Below are positions 1 to 9,045 of a stretch of DNA of 64,000 bases, in pieces. Position numbers and translations under genes: made by a program. This DNA comes from Ruminiclostridium cellobioparum DSM 1351 = ATCC 15832. Lineage in GTDB: Bacteria > Bacillota > Clostridia > Acetivibrionales > DSM-1351. The stretch covers positions 115,501-179,500 of the forward strand of contig NZ_KK211290.1 of the NCBI RefSeq assembly GCF_000621505.1, read 5' to 3'. A model generated the notes under the pieces. It searched no databases. It saw only the letters and a program-made list of their open reading frames with translations, and had not been told where the DNA came from. Each line of letters starts with the position of its first letter. Within the stretch, counting starts at the first letter, position 1.

Positions 1-83
1 GTTGTACTTGCGCACTATTATCAGCATTCCATTATTTACAATTCTCTCACTTTGCGACATCCCCTTTTACTGTATTTAAGGAT

Positions 84-145
84 AAAAAAGGAACTGCCGC
101 CCAGATGAATAAAGTTTATTCATTGCGCAACAGTTCCTATCAGTA
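84..145 (-). terminator. composite two-stem intrinsic terminator after the EFR1 gene
   Basis: Read on the minus strand, an outer stem GGAACTG/CAGTTCC encloses an inner stem ATGAATAAA/TTTATTCAT (105-113 with 115-123) and is followed by a run of six T. It lies just downstream of the EFR1 gene. A close relative with the same inner stem lies at 24823-24886, so this looks like one member of a repeated terminator family. The remaining first 83 bases hold nothing I can name. Confidence 0.75.
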
Positions 146-157
146 ATAATTCATGTA

Positions 158-931
158 TTACAAAACCCTGACATTGGGATTTGTATACCTGCCTTTTTTA
201 AGTGTTCCCTTTCCGTATTGTATTGCTTTAGCCGGGCAGTAATTGATACAGGCAAGGCACTGGGTGCACATGCTTCCCCAGACAGGCTTTTTATCCACCT
301 TGATGGTCCGGGTATTACAGACCTTTTCACACAAACCGCAGCTTGTACAATTATCGTCTGCATAAAACTTTCCGGTACCCAGCGCATTTTTATTAAACAG
401 CGGATTTACAACACCTGTCATGAGACCCGGCAGAAAACCTTTTTCCAGACGGAAAGCTCCTATCTCTCTTTTTTCGATGCTCCTGTTTATATCCAGCAGT
501 GTTTTTTCTGCTGCGGCCAGCTTATCTTTTTCAACTTCTCTGGAATCAACATCTCCAATAATGATATAATTGTTGGGCATCTTTATGGAGAAACCTCCCG
601 ACAGTTTCATGCCTTTTTTAGCCAGCCGGTTGTCGAGGATTTTCATGGTATTTCCTATATTTCCGCCGCAGGTTGCGACCGAAAAAACATATTGGTTGTT
701 AAAATTATTGAATTTCAGCCTGTCTATGAATTCCAGAACCATCCCCGGCGGTCCCCATGCATAGACCGGGAACACAAAACCTATTGCCTCGTTGTCACTT
801 AAGCTGTACTCAAACAATTGCTCTCCGCTGTTGATTTTCTCTGAAACAGAGACCAGGTCCTCTCCATTATAGTCCGCTATATTTTTAGCAGCCTGCAGAG
901 AATTCCCCGTACCGGAAAAGTAAAATACCAT
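158..931 (-). CDS. EFR1-type flavodoxin/ferredoxin fusion protein
   Basis: A 257-residue cytosolic electron-transfer protein. The N-terminus carries a flavodoxin-like FMN-binding loop (FSGTGNS, residues 5-11) and the flavodoxin fold runs to about residue 150. The C-terminal part has two [4Fe-4S] motifs, with Cys 195, 198, 201 and 205 and Cys 222, 225, 228 and 232. This is the layout of the EFR1 family of clostridial ferrodoxins. The start is supported by AAGGAGG eight bases upstream. The redox partner cannot be read from the sequence. It appears monocistronic, with a terminator immediately downstream and a repeated 55-bp sequence (1041-1095) upstream. Confidence 0.9.
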   Translation of the reverse strand: MVFYFSGTGNSLQAAKNIADYNGEDLVSVSEKINSGEQLFEYSLSDNEAIGFVFPVYAWGPPGMVLEFIDRLKFNNFNNQYVFSVATCGGNIGNTMKILDNRLAKKGMKLSGGFSIKMPNNYIIIGDVDSREVEKDKLAAAEKTLLDINRSIEKREIGAFRLEKGFLPGLMTGVVNPLFNKNALGTGKFYADDNCTSCGLCEKVCNTRTIKVDKKPVWGSMCTQCLACINYCPAKAIQYGKGTLKKGRYTNPNVRVL

Positions 932-1040
932 AACCTTCCCTCCTTAATAATACCTCAATAATCCTGCAAGAGCAGTGTATACAGTAGTTACTGCCCATTT
1001 ACTAATATACATTTTATTCCGTAATTATACAAGTAGTCTG

Positions 1041-1095
1041 CAACATCTAAATTAATACATCTCGTTCGGTTAATTTTCCAGCCGGACAATATACG
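1041..1095 (-). repeat. 55-bp dispersed repeat, copy 1 (upstream of the EFR1 gene)
   Basis: The minus strand reads CGTATATTGTCCGG, then a short variable part, TTAACC, and ends ATGTAT-N-AATTTAGATGTT. The same order of blocks occurs on the plus strand at 36319-36372. It is the only notable content of the 932-1120 intergenic region. Function is unknown; a shared operator or a small mobile repeat are both possible. Confidence 0.6.
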
Positions 1096-1120
1096 TTTTG
1101 GATGTTACAGACCAATAGCA

Positions 1121-1681
1121 TTATTTTGGGTTCTGCTGCAAAAGCTTTTCAATATCCTGCTCCATATCAACAGGGGAGGTAGTGGGTTCATATCTGCCTG
1201 AAACATTCCCCTCTCCGTCAATAAGAAACTTGGTAAAATTCCACTTTATTGAGTCACCGTGAAGCGTTTCCGGGAATTTTTCTTCGAGAAGGCTTTTCAG
1301 GATTTTCCCAAGGGCATGATTCATATCAAACCCGTTGAAGGGAGCCTGTTCTGTCAGGTAATTGAACAAAGGATGGGCTCCGGCACCTCTGACATCTGTT
1401 TTCGAAAACATCTGAAACCCGACTCCATAGTTTAATGTGCAGAAGCTTTTGATTTCCTCATTGCTGCCGGGTTCCTGCTCTGCAAACTGATTTGACGGGA
1501 ACCCCAGTATTTCCAGGCCCTGTCCCTTATACTTTTCATAAAGCTTCTGCAAATCTTCATATTGAGGTGTAAAGCCGCACTTGCTGGCCGTGTTTGTTAT
1601 TATAACTACCTTTCCCTTATATTTTTCCAGTGAAATTTCATTCCCGTCTATTGTCCGGGCTTTAAAATCGTAAATATTCAT
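1121..1681 (-). CDS. glutathione peroxidase family thiol peroxidase (Cys type)
   Basis: A 186-residue protein of normal length for bacterial Gpx. Cys35 in the ASKCGFT motif is the peroxidatic cysteine in place of selenocysteine. The catalytic Gln is in FPSNQF and the Trp/Asn pair in IKWNFTKF. A further Cys in SFCTLNYG is positioned as a resolving cysteine, so thioredoxin is a more likely reductant than glutathione, which clostridia often lack; that part is inference from the family. It would reduce hydrogen and lipid peroxides in the cytosol. A GGAGAG ribosome-binding site supports the start. It stands alone between terminators. Confidence 0.92.
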   Translation of the reverse strand: MNIYDFKARTIDGNEISLEKYKGKVVIITNTASKCGFTPQYEDLQKLYEKYKGQGLEILGFPSNQFAEQEPGSNEEIKSFCTLNYGVGFQMFSKTDVRGAGAHPLFNYLTEQAPFNGFDMNHALGKILKSLLEEKFPETLHGDSIKWNFTKFLIDGEGNVSGRYEPTTSPVDMEQDIEKLLQQNPK

Positions 1682-1811
1682 ATATATCTCTCCTTTTCCT
1701 CTTTATACTATTGTTCAAATTTAATTTTATAAAATATAATTGTATGCAATTATTATAGCTCTTCCAGGGCGGCTAGTCAACAAATATATCTTCCCGGATT
1801 GCTTTTCAGGT

Positions 1812-1858
1812 AAAAAAGTCCACCGTCGGGGCATAACACACCGGCAGTGGACTTTTTT
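1812..1858 (-). terminator. bidirectional intrinsic terminator after glycerate kinase
   Basis: GTCCAC (1818-1823) pairs with GTGGAC (1847-1852), flanked by A6 on one side and T6 on the other, so it can work in both directions. It ends the long minus-strand glycoside operon that starts near 11680. Confidence 0.85.
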
Positions 1859-1934
1859 GTTGATTGTAAAAATTGTCGCAAATATTATTATAAAGAATTT
1901 GTTAAATATTTTATTATGTTTTTTATTATATTAT

Positions 1935-3077
1935 TTATATGCTCATACCGATTTTAATCAGTAAAAACATCCTGTCGGCTCCGTTTTTCAACAGCTCTCT
2001 CGAATTGGCAATAGCCTCGTCCAGCGTCATAATTCCGTTGACGGTTGTCATGATGCTTCCCAGGTTGTTCTGCCAGAAGAGTTCGGCACCCTTTCCCATG
2101 CCTCCGGAAATTACCGCCACAGGTACCTGCTTTGGAGTACAGCGCTTCATTATTCCCGAGGGTACCTTTCCAAACCTGACAGACTGCTCATCTATATTGC
2201 CTTCCCCGGTCACAACAAAAGCTGCTCCGTCAATTAGCTCGTCGAAGTTTACTGCATCCAGCACAACATCTATTCCCGGTTTCAGCCCGGCGTTCAGAAA
2301 TGCCATGAGAGCCGCTCCCATTCCTCCGGCAGCACCTGCCCCGGGGACATTGGCAATTGTCCTTCCAAGTGTATTTTCCACCACTTTGATATAATTGGAC
2401 ATGCCTTTTTCCAGCCTGTCCAGCAGATCTGGGGTCACTCCCTTTTGAGGCCCGTATATATAAGTTGCACCGTCTTTCCCCAGCAGGGGGTTTGAGACAT
2501 CGCATATTACCGTGATATCACATTCTGAAACTGCGGGATTCAAGCCTGAAATATCAATTCTTCTGACCAGCTCCAGGTCGGCCCCGCTTCCCTTCAGCTC
2601 TTTTCCCGAAACATCCAGGAACCTTGCACCGAGGGCCCTCATGGCACCCATTCCGCCGTCATTGGTGGCACTGCCTCCAATGCCAATGATAATACTGCGG
2701 ATTCCTTTATCCAGGGCCTTACGGATCAGCTCACCCGTACCGTAGGAGGTTGCCGCAAGAGGCTCCTTCCTTCCCCCCGGGATCAGGGACAGGCCCGATG
2801 CCTGTGCCATCTCGATGACAGCAGTCCTGCCTTCATGTATGTATCCGATGGCCGCCTCTACAGGATTGTTCATGGGTCCGGTGACCGTAAACGTTTCTTT
2901 GGTACCGCCTGCCGGCACCGTCAGGGCATCTATGGTGCCTTCCCCTCCGTCGGCCATTGGAACCGGTACTGTTTCAACCTTGCCAAAGATACGCTTTGCA
3001 GAATCATCAAGTATGTCAATTATTTCCAGTGAGCTTAAACTCCCTTTAAAGGAGTCTGGTGCAAATACTATTTTCAT
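1935..3077 (-). CDS. glxK: glycerate kinase (GlxK/GarK type)
   Basis: A 380-residue protein beginning MKIVFAPDSFKGS, the hallmark N-terminus of the glycerate 2-kinase family. Further family signatures are PMADGGEGT, GIGGSATNDGG and the VTGEGNIDEQS segment. It phosphorylates D-glycerate to 2-phosphoglycerate in the cytosol. The reading frame is open for 29 more codons upstream, but the ATG at 3077 has GGAGG five bases before it, and the upstream part is a hairpin repeat (3081-3193). It is the last gene of an operon with GH5 and GH2 glycosidases and a sugar transporter. That suggests the imported substrate releases glycerate, for example a glycosylglycerate (inference). Confidence 0.93.
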   Translation of the reverse strand: MKIVFAPDSFKGSLSSLEIIDILDDSAKRIFGKVETVPVPMADGGEGTIDALTVPAGGTKETFTVTGPMNNPVEAAIGYIHEGRTAVIEMAQASGLSLIPGGRKEPLAATSYGTGELIRKALDKGIRSIIIGIGGSATNDGGMGAMRALGARFLDVSGKELKGSGADLELVRRIDISGLNPAVSECDITVICDVSNPLLGKDGATYIYGPQKGVTPDLLDRLEKGMSNYIKVVENTLGRTIANVPGAGAAGGMGAALMAFLNAGLKPGIDVVLDAVNFDELIDGAAFVVTGEGNIDEQSVRFGKVPSGIMKRCTPKQVPVAVISGGMGKGAELFWQNNLGSIMTTVNGIMTLDEAIANSRELLKNGADRMFLLIKIGMSI

Positions 3078-3080
3078 ATT

Positions 3081-3193
3081 ACCTCCATGAGCCGTGTTAT
3101 GGCTTTGAGCCACAATAGCAGCTACAAAACAGTTATGAAATTTGTTCACTCCTCCATTCCCCATAAGGCAAATAAAAGAGGTTAAACAGCCAT
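3081..3193 (-). repeat. hairpin leader repeat, copy A (before glycerate kinase)
   Basis: This fills nearly the whole gap between the GH2 and glycerate kinase genes. On the minus strand it contains hairpin GCTGC-TATT-GTGGC, then TCAAAGCCATAACACGGCT (second hairpin), then the GGAGG site and ATG. Copies at 16126-16164, 18483-18590 and 18593-18622 share the first hairpin, with paired substitutions that keep the stem. See findings. Confidence 0.75.
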
Positions 3194-3198
3194 TAAGA

Positions 3199-5688
3199 TT
3201 AAAACTCTATTGTACATTTTTGATCATCATAAACCGCTTTGGCAGTGATAATACCTTTTGAATGCCGTCCCAGCACCATGACTTTTTTTGGCTCATCGGG
3301 AAGCAGGTCGAAGTAATTGTCTGAAAAGAGCCACCCAAATTCGTCTCCGTCCTCATTTCCCAGCAATTCAACACACCTTGCGAATTTTTTTGAGGTTATG
3401 ACAAGACAGTTGCCGCCTTCTTTGACAATTTCCAGGCCGGTATCAACAGGATACATCAGATGCCTTTCCAGTTCAAACACATCAATGCATTCCGCAATTA
3501 ATCCTCCTCCGGGTGCAAATGCTTTTGCACAGACCAGGAAACGCTTGCGGAACTGGCCGAATTCATCCAGGTCAGCCAATACCTTTGACTCATCGGCCAT
3601 AACCGAAAAAGGTACGCTGAATTCTTTTACATAGCTATTATTATCCATGTCCAACAGCTTTATGTCAAGTGTCCCCTCAACCCGGTTCATGGTATCGTTT
3701 GTCATCCATACGTAGCCATGCCGTGAGAATTCACAGGACAGCAGAATGGGTTCATAGGCCCGTTTCAAGGCATAATAGGGATAATATGGTTCCTGGAAAT
3801 AATCGATTACTCCATAGGATATGATATTGCTGTTATTGTTGAATTTCCAGAGCATATGTCCCTTTGTTTTACGGACTCCTTTTTGATCTCCGGCTGAGCG
3901 CCCCCTGCGGAACCTTTCCACATCTCTTCTGATATATTCGGCATGAGCGGCACCAATGCGGTAAATCAACTCCCCGGGGGAATCCGCATCATAATAATGT
4001 TCAACAGGCCCCAATTTGATATGCCCTATATTTGTATTGTGATTGCACCATGATTCGGGCCAGGGCAGTGGATTTTTTCTGCTGACCTTTGCAGTATATC
4101 CCTCGGGCCACAATTCTTCAGGTGTCATCATTTTTTTCATTGTACGCAGCGGCGGAGTCGATACTCTGCAGTTTTCACTGAGGAAAACAGGATAATCCCT
4201 TTCAGGCACAAACCACAAATGGGTATATCCATGGGTATCTCCTGCCGACGGGTCGTTTGCCCATTTGCCTCCGTATGGAGAGGACGGATGGTACAAACGG
4301 CCGGGATCAAGTCTCTTGCATACCTCGGGAAAAACCTCCATAAAGATTTTTTCCCCGAAACAGTATTCACCCGGAAAATCATAATCGCGGGATAAAAGCA
4401 TTTCATTGCCGCCGCACCACAATAAAATACACGCATGATGGCGAAGTTTTTTTACAAGCTGCTCGGCTTCCATGCGGCAGGCTTCAATGAACCTGGGTTC
4501 TTCGCTGTACATGGAATAGCAGAGATAAAAATCCTGCCATACCATGATACCCCGACTGTCGCACTGGTCATAAAATGCTTCGTCATAAATTTCACTTTCC
4601 CCCCAAACCCTCACTATATTGCAATTTCCCAGCTCTGCCAGATCCAGAATTCTGTTCATCAGCTCTTCATTATAGCAATTGGTAAGCGTATCGGGGTGGG
4701 TAAGATTCACTCCCCACAGCTTGAGCGGGTGCCCGTTTATCCTGTAATCAAAGTCTCCGGCAAGTTCAAGTTTCCTGAAGCCGACTTTTTTTATGAGCTG
4801 GTCACCTTTCTTACTCCCGCAGCAGATACAAATAGTGTATAAATATGGCTTCCCATGTGTGCGGGGCCACCACAGCTGCGGTTTTTCTACAGTTATACGC
4901 AATTCTGCCGAATCTTCTGAAATTACCGACTTTTCAAGGCCCTTCAGATTATTGTCCCCGTCATACACCGATATGGTACATTCGGTTTCCCCGCTGTAGT
5001 TCTCCAGTTGAAGGCTGCAGGCAATCGTTCCCTCGGTATAATCCTCATTCAGGTACGAATCCAGCTTAAATTCCCTTATCCGGAGTTTCTCTGCCTGTTC
5101 CAGTACCACCTCGGAATAAATACCGCATCTGATAAGGCTCGGAAAGGGCCCATTGTAATCATGAAACCCGGAACGGAACACTCTCTCGCAGGAATTTGCA
5201 GGCACTCTGCCCGTATACTTCTCCGGTATCTCAATTGAATCGATCACTTTTTTTGAAGAATGAAAATATACCATAAGGGTATTGTTCTTCTTCAAATTTT
5301 CCAGCCGTTCTGTCCTGTGCTGGAGGTAAACATTATCGAACCGGGCTATGCATTGTCCATTCAGATATATATCTGCATAAGTATCCAATCCCTTAAAATA
5401 CAAATAAGAAGGAAGAGCCGGATCATCGGCTTTGAAGTCACAGAAATATACCCAATCGAAGTCATCGATCCATGTATCCTTATTATGACCCATAATGTTG
5501 GGATTTTCTATTATACCGTGGGAATATAAGACATCATGCACCTGAGAAGGCATTTTATTAATAGTATAATTTAAATCCGGGCCATCTCCATTTTCACAAA
5601 GCATATCCACAAGCCGTTCCGGCGTCAATTGCCCGTCAGGTTTTATCCGTCTTAGCTTCCAACCCTTTTCCAAAATCATACGTTTCAT
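3199..5688 (-). CDS. glycoside hydrolase family 2 enzyme, beta-mannosidase-like
   Basis: An 829-residue enzyme without a signal peptide, so it acts on imported oligosaccharides in the cytosol. The N-terminus has the jelly-roll sugar-binding domain (YLYFKGLDTYADIYLNG, about 95-111), then an Ig-like domain and a TIM barrel. The GH2 acid/base is Glu429 in WCGGNEM and the likely nucleophile is Glu505 in FLSENCR. The overall layout and the WCGGNE motif resemble beta-mannosidases and exo-beta-glucosaminidases more than beta-galactosidases. Substrate is unproved. It sits between the aldo/keto reductase and glycerate kinase genes on the same strand, so co-transcription is likely. Confidence 0.85.
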   Translation of the reverse strand: MKRMILEKGWKLRRIKPDGQLTPERLVDMLCENGDGPDLNYTINKMPSQVHDVLYSHGIIENPNIMGHNKDTWIDDFDWVYFCDFKADDPALPSYLYFKGLDTYADIYLNGQCIARFDNVYLQHRTERLENLKKNNTLMVYFHSSKKVIDSIEIPEKYTGRVPANSCERVFRSGFHDYNGPFPSLIRCGIYSEVVLEQAEKLRIREFKLDSYLNEDYTEGTIACSLQLENYSGETECTISVYDGDNNLKGLEKSVISEDSAELRITVEKPQLWWPRTHGKPYLYTICICCGSKKGDQLIKKVGFRKLELAGDFDYRINGHPLKLWGVNLTHPDTLTNCYNEELMNRILDLAELGNCNIVRVWGESEIYDEAFYDQCDSRGIMVWQDFYLCYSMYSEEPRFIEACRMEAEQLVKKLRHHACILLWCGGNEMLLSRDYDFPGEYCFGEKIFMEVFPEVCKRLDPGRLYHPSSPYGGKWANDPSAGDTHGYTHLWFVPERDYPVFLSENCRVSTPPLRTMKKMMTPEELWPEGYTAKVSRKNPLPWPESWCNHNTNIGHIKLGPVEHYYDADSPGELIYRIGAAHAEYIRRDVERFRRGRSAGDQKGVRKTKGHMLWKFNNNSNIISYGVIDYFQEPYYPYYALKRAYEPILLSCEFSRHGYVWMTNDTMNRVEGTLDIKLLDMDNNSYVKEFSVPFSVMADESKVLADLDEFGQFRKRFLVCAKAFAPGGGLIAECIDVFELERHLMYPVDTGLEIVKEGGNCLVITSKKFARCVELLGNEDGDEFGWLFSDNYFDLLPDEPKKVMVLGRHSKGIITAKAVYDDQKCTIEF

Positions 5689-5717
5689 TTTTCAACCCAT
5701 CCTTAAATCAGGTCTGT

Positions 5718-6659
5718 TTAAAAAACAAACCCTTTGGTAGCCGACAGTTTTTTCATAATACTCTCGCTCAAGCGCTTTCCGCTGGCTGCTGTATTTTTCA
5801 AAACCTGATCGGCATTTTTGGCGCCGGGGATAACACTGCATATTCCAGGATAGCTCAAGTTGTATGCCAGTGCCAGTTCATTCATCTTCATACCGGTTTC
5901 CTTCACACATTCCTCGATTATTTTCATATCCTCCTGCACTGCTTCAAAACGTTCCTTGCTCCAGAAACCTTTTCTGTTGTCGCCGTCGCCAAACTTTGTA
6001 TCAACACCGTACTTGCCGGTCAGAATCCCGCTTGCCAGAGGCTGGCTTGTAAAAACAGCCATGTTTCTCTCTTTTGCAATCCTTACAACCTCAATATTGG
6101 ATTTGTTCAGAATATTAAACGGGCATTCGATTGCCTCTATGGCACCATTTTTATCTTTTTCCAGTGCATGCAGGGTATCTGCCGCTCCCCACATTGCCAG
6201 ACCGCAGTATCTTGCCTTGCCCGACTTTTTGATCTCTTCCATTGTGCGGAAAACTTCAGCCTCATCCTGCCATTTTGAATCGGGAACATGCAAAAGATAG
6301 ACATCCACATAGTCTGTTTGGAGGCGCTGTAAGCTTTCATCCAGGCTCATCATGAGATAATTCCTTGTAAAATTCTTGCTTCGCTCGGGTACACGGAAAT
6401 TGGTTCCCCCTTTGGTTACTATAACTGCCTCCTTGCGCATTCCTTTAAAAAATTCACCTATGAGCTCTTCACTGTGCCCGTCTCCATATGAATCACAGGT
6501 ATCATAAAAATTAATACCCGCATCCAGGGAAGCCTTTAACGCCGCCTTGGCATCGTCGTCCCGCCTGCCGCCGCCCCAGGCTGTTCCGCCTATTGCCCAT
6601 GCTCCGAATCCTACATCCGAAACTTTAAAATCCGCATTTCCAAAATCATTATATATCAT
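5718..6659 (-). CDS. aldo/keto reductase
   Basis: A 313-residue NADPH-dependent aldo/keto reductase. The catalytic tetrad is visible: Asp and Tyr in DTCDSYGDGHSEE, Lys in VIVTKGG and His in YLLHVPDS. The nucleotide-binding end is SVIPGAKNADQV. The frame could also start four codons earlier at a TTG, but that is too close to the AAAGGA site; the ATG at 6659 fits better. The gene lies inside the glycosidase operon between GH5 and GH2, so its substrate is probably an aldose, keto sugar or semialdehyde released by those enzymes (inference). Confidence 0.9.
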   Translation of the reverse strand: MIYNDFGNADFKVSDVGFGAWAIGGTAWGGGRRDDDAKAALKASLDAGINFYDTCDSYGDGHSEELIGEFFKGMRKEAVIVTKGGTNFRVPERSKNFTRNYLMMSLDESLQRLQTDYVDVYLLHVPDSKWQDEAEVFRTMEEIKKSGKARYCGLAMWGAADTLHALEKDKNGAIEAIECPFNILNKSNIEVVRIAKERNMAVFTSQPLASGILTGKYGVDTKFGDGDNRKGFWSKERFEAVQEDMKIIEECVKETGMKMNELALAYNLSYPGICSVIPGAKNADQVLKNTAASGKRLSESIMKKLSATKGFVF

Positions 6660-6719
6660 TAAAATTCCCAATTCCTTTCATTCTTTATCATTCAGTTAAC
6701 TTTTATCAGTCAGCCTTTA

Positions 6720-8171
6720 TCATTCGGTTAACCTTTGCTTTAAAATTTCCAGGTAGTCCTTGTTGATTATGCAATTCTTGAAGTTAAATGCCTGCATTAT
6801 ATTATCAATTTCTGTTTCGGTCATATTTGCAAATCTTCTTGCATAGGCAGGCTGCAGCATTGCAGCAGCATAACCGGTGAGAGCCGCATAGTTGAAGGTA
6901 TATGCATTAGCGGCATTCTGGCATTGATAATTGCCCGACTCGGCCAGTATCAAGTCAGCCAGTTCACGTGACTTGACTCTTCCGGGAGAATCCCAGTACT
7001 GTGCTACAAAATTTTCGGCGCCCAGATTCCGTTTCATCTGCTGTACAGGTTCTACAATCTTCATGTAGTCTGATTCCGGATCAAGGGTCACCCATCCCAT
7101 TATTCCGGCATCCTTATATGTCCAGGTTGTCCAGTTTATATCACATTCGTTGTACACCGCAAGCTGGTCATCCATTGCTTTAAGTCTGTAATGCAGCTGC
7201 TCTTTCTCTCCATGATATTGAGAGCCGAATTCACCCACCCATAGAGGAACATTATGCTGCCTGCTGAAAATATATCCCTGACAGTTCAAAATGTCCATTT
7301 TCTGGCGGTTTTTATCCCAGTAAACAAGTCCTGCCTCAGACTGGTAATAGCCCGGATAAGGGCCTGATCCGAAGCCCGGTGAAGTATAATTGTGGCTGCT
7401 GTAAACCAGGTTGGCAGCAAAAGGTGCATCAAGGCCTTCAAAATAACGGGAATAGTTGTCACCTTCCAGGAAAATGATGTGTTTAGGATCGATGTCCCGG
7501 ATAGCCTTTACCGTACGGCTGTACAAGCTGTTCATAGCATCCCAGTCGGGCTTGTAATGTTCATAAAAATCGAAGGCATGCTCTCCGTTGGGGTTACCGG
7601 TGGAAGGTTCATTGATCAGATTATATCCGGCAACAACATTTCTCCCCTCATATCTGCGTGCAAACTCCTGCCACAACGCGACAAAGCGGTCCTGGAAGAG
7701 CTTGTGCGTCCATAACAGCGCCACTCCCCTCTCATTGTCGGAATGCCAGTGACAATTCTGCCAGCCCGGTGCCGCATGCATATCCAGAATGACGTAAATG
7801 GAGTATTTCTCGCAAAGCTTCAAAATACCATCCAGGCGTTTAAAGCCCTCTTCATTATATGAAAACGGTTTATCATCCGTTTCAAAGCACCTGTAATTCA
7901 AGGAAATACGGATGCAGTTGGCACCGCTGGCCGTAATAAAGGCAATGTCGTCCTCGGCAAAGAAATTATCCGCCATACGGTCAAAAAACATTTTTCCTTT
8001 TACGCTTCCCAGAGTATCCAGCATGTGTTTTCTCAAAGTACTCTCGGTTCCCGGGTATGCATTTATAAAATCCTCAAGATTGAGAAAACCTCCAATGCAG
8101 GTTCCACGTAAATTTACAACTTTTCCGCTTGTATTAATAATTTTTCCATTCTCTATTTGTAGTAAATCCAT
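6720..8171 (-). CDS. glycoside hydrolase family 5 enzyme, intracellular
   Basis: A 483-residue (beta/alpha)8 hydrolase. The acid/base is Glu188 in NLINEPS and the nucleophile is Glu314 in LWVGEFGS; both residues are at the strand ends expected for clan GH-A. Other family motifs are DMHAAPGWQN (130-139) and the Arg in CIRISLNY. There is no signal peptide, so it works on imported oligosaccharides rather than polymers. About 110 extra residues follow the barrel. GH5 covers endo- and exo-glucanases, mannanases and glucosylceramidases, so specificity is open. It is placed directly after the permease genes, 49 bases apart. Confidence 0.87.
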   Translation of the reverse strand: MDLLQIENGKIINTSGKVVNLRGTCIGGFLNLEDFINAYPGTESTLRKHMLDTLGSVKGKMFFDRMADNFFAEDDIAFITASGANCIRISLNYRCFETDDKPFSYNEEGFKRLDGILKLCEKYSIYVILDMHAAPGWQNCHWHSDNERGVALLWTHKLFQDRFVALWQEFARRYEGRNVVAGYNLINEPSTGNPNGEHAFDFYEHYKPDWDAMNSLYSRTVKAIRDIDPKHIIFLEGDNYSRYFEGLDAPFAANLVYSSHNYTSPGFGSGPYPGYYQSEAGLVYWDKNRQKMDILNCQGYIFSRQHNVPLWVGEFGSQYHGEKEQLHYRLKAMDDQLAVYNECDINWTTWTYKDAGIMGWVTLDPESDYMKIVEPVQQMKRNLGAENFVAQYWDSPGRVKSRELADLILAESGNYQCQNAANAYTFNYAALTGYAAAMLQPAYARRFANMTETEIDNIMQAFNFKNCIINKDYLEILKQRLTE

Positions 8172-8220
8172 AATTTTTGTCCTTTACCATGAGTATTATA
8201 AATCCATTAGTTGCATACTG

Positions 8221-9045
8221 CTATTCTTTCACAGCCCCCGCCGAAAGTCCTTTAATTACCTGCTCCTGGCATAGGAAATAGAAAATCATTACGGGCAGTG
8301 AAGCCACCAATACCGCTGTAAGAATAGCAGGGATATTTACCGATTCCGCTCCGTAGAATTCACGGATTCCTATGGGCAGTGTTTTCTGGCTGGGAGAGTT
8401 GATCAATGTCAAACCAAATATAAATTCGTTCCAGCACGCCAGAAAATTGAAAATAGCCACAGTTGATACCGCAGGCAGCGAAAGGGGCAGCATGATCTGT
8501 CCGTATATCCTGAAAACCGATGCTCCGTCAATGTAAGCGGATTCCTGTATACTTTTTGGTACTTCCTTGAAGAAACCCGTCATAATAAATACCGAAATAG
8601 GAATTGCAAAGCTTGTATAAGGTCCTATCAAGCCATAGGTTTTATCCAATAATCCCAGCTGCCTGTTTAACGCAAAAATCGGAATCAGGGTTGTGTGTGC
8701 AGGTATCATCATACCTACCAGAAATAACATGAAAACTGCCTTGTTAAGTTTGAATTTCATTGTTGCCAATGCAAAGCTTGCCATTGATGCTATAAAAATA
8801 GCCAGTGAAACAGAAATACCGGCTACAAACAGCGAATTGAACAGGTATCTTAAAAAATTAGCCTTGAAGACCGCAACAAAATTTCCCATATAAAAAGTTG
8901 ACGGAATACTCCAGAAGCTCTGCATATATCCATTCTGATCCTTAATGGAGGTAATAAGGACAAAAACAAATGGAAATCCGAATATTATTAAAAATAATAT
9001 TGCTACAAAATATAAAAGAGCCTTGAGAGTGATTTGCTTTGTCAT
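8221..9045 (-). CDS. CUT1 sugar ABC transporter permease (MalG-like)
   Basis: A 274-residue membrane protein with about six hydrophobic segments. The EAA loop that contacts the ATPase is visible as ESAYIDGAS...IMLPLS. Its ATG overlaps the stop codon of the preceding permease gene by one base (TAATG), which indicates translational coupling. It would form a heterodimer with the protein encoded by 9045-9986 and receive sugar from the lipoprotein encoded by 10093-11439. No ATPase gene is present in the operon. Confidence 0.94.
   Translation of the reverse strand: MTKQITLKALLYFVAILFLIIFGFPFVFVLITSIKDQNGYMQSFWSIPSTFYMGNFVAVFKANFLRYLFNSLFVAGISVSLAIFIASMASFALATMKFKLNKAVFMLFLVGMMIPAHTTLIPIFALNRQLGLLDKTYGLIGPYTSFAIPISVFIMTGFFKEVPKSIQESAYIDGASVFRIYGQIMLPLSLPAVSTVAIFNFLACWNEFIFGLTLINSPSQKTLPIGIREFYGAESVNIPAILTAVLVASLPVMIFYFLCQEQVIKGLSAGAVKE

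Noticed and set aside
218-802. 194-codon open frame opposite the EFR1 gene
   Set aside because: It is fully antisense to a protein with clear flavodoxin and ferredoxin motifs, has no ribosome-binding site and no recognisable domain.
5760-5785. AAGCGCTTTCC sequence as a third LacI/CcpA operator
   Set aside because: It lies inside the aldo/keto reductase coding region and does not fit the full 14-base consensus.
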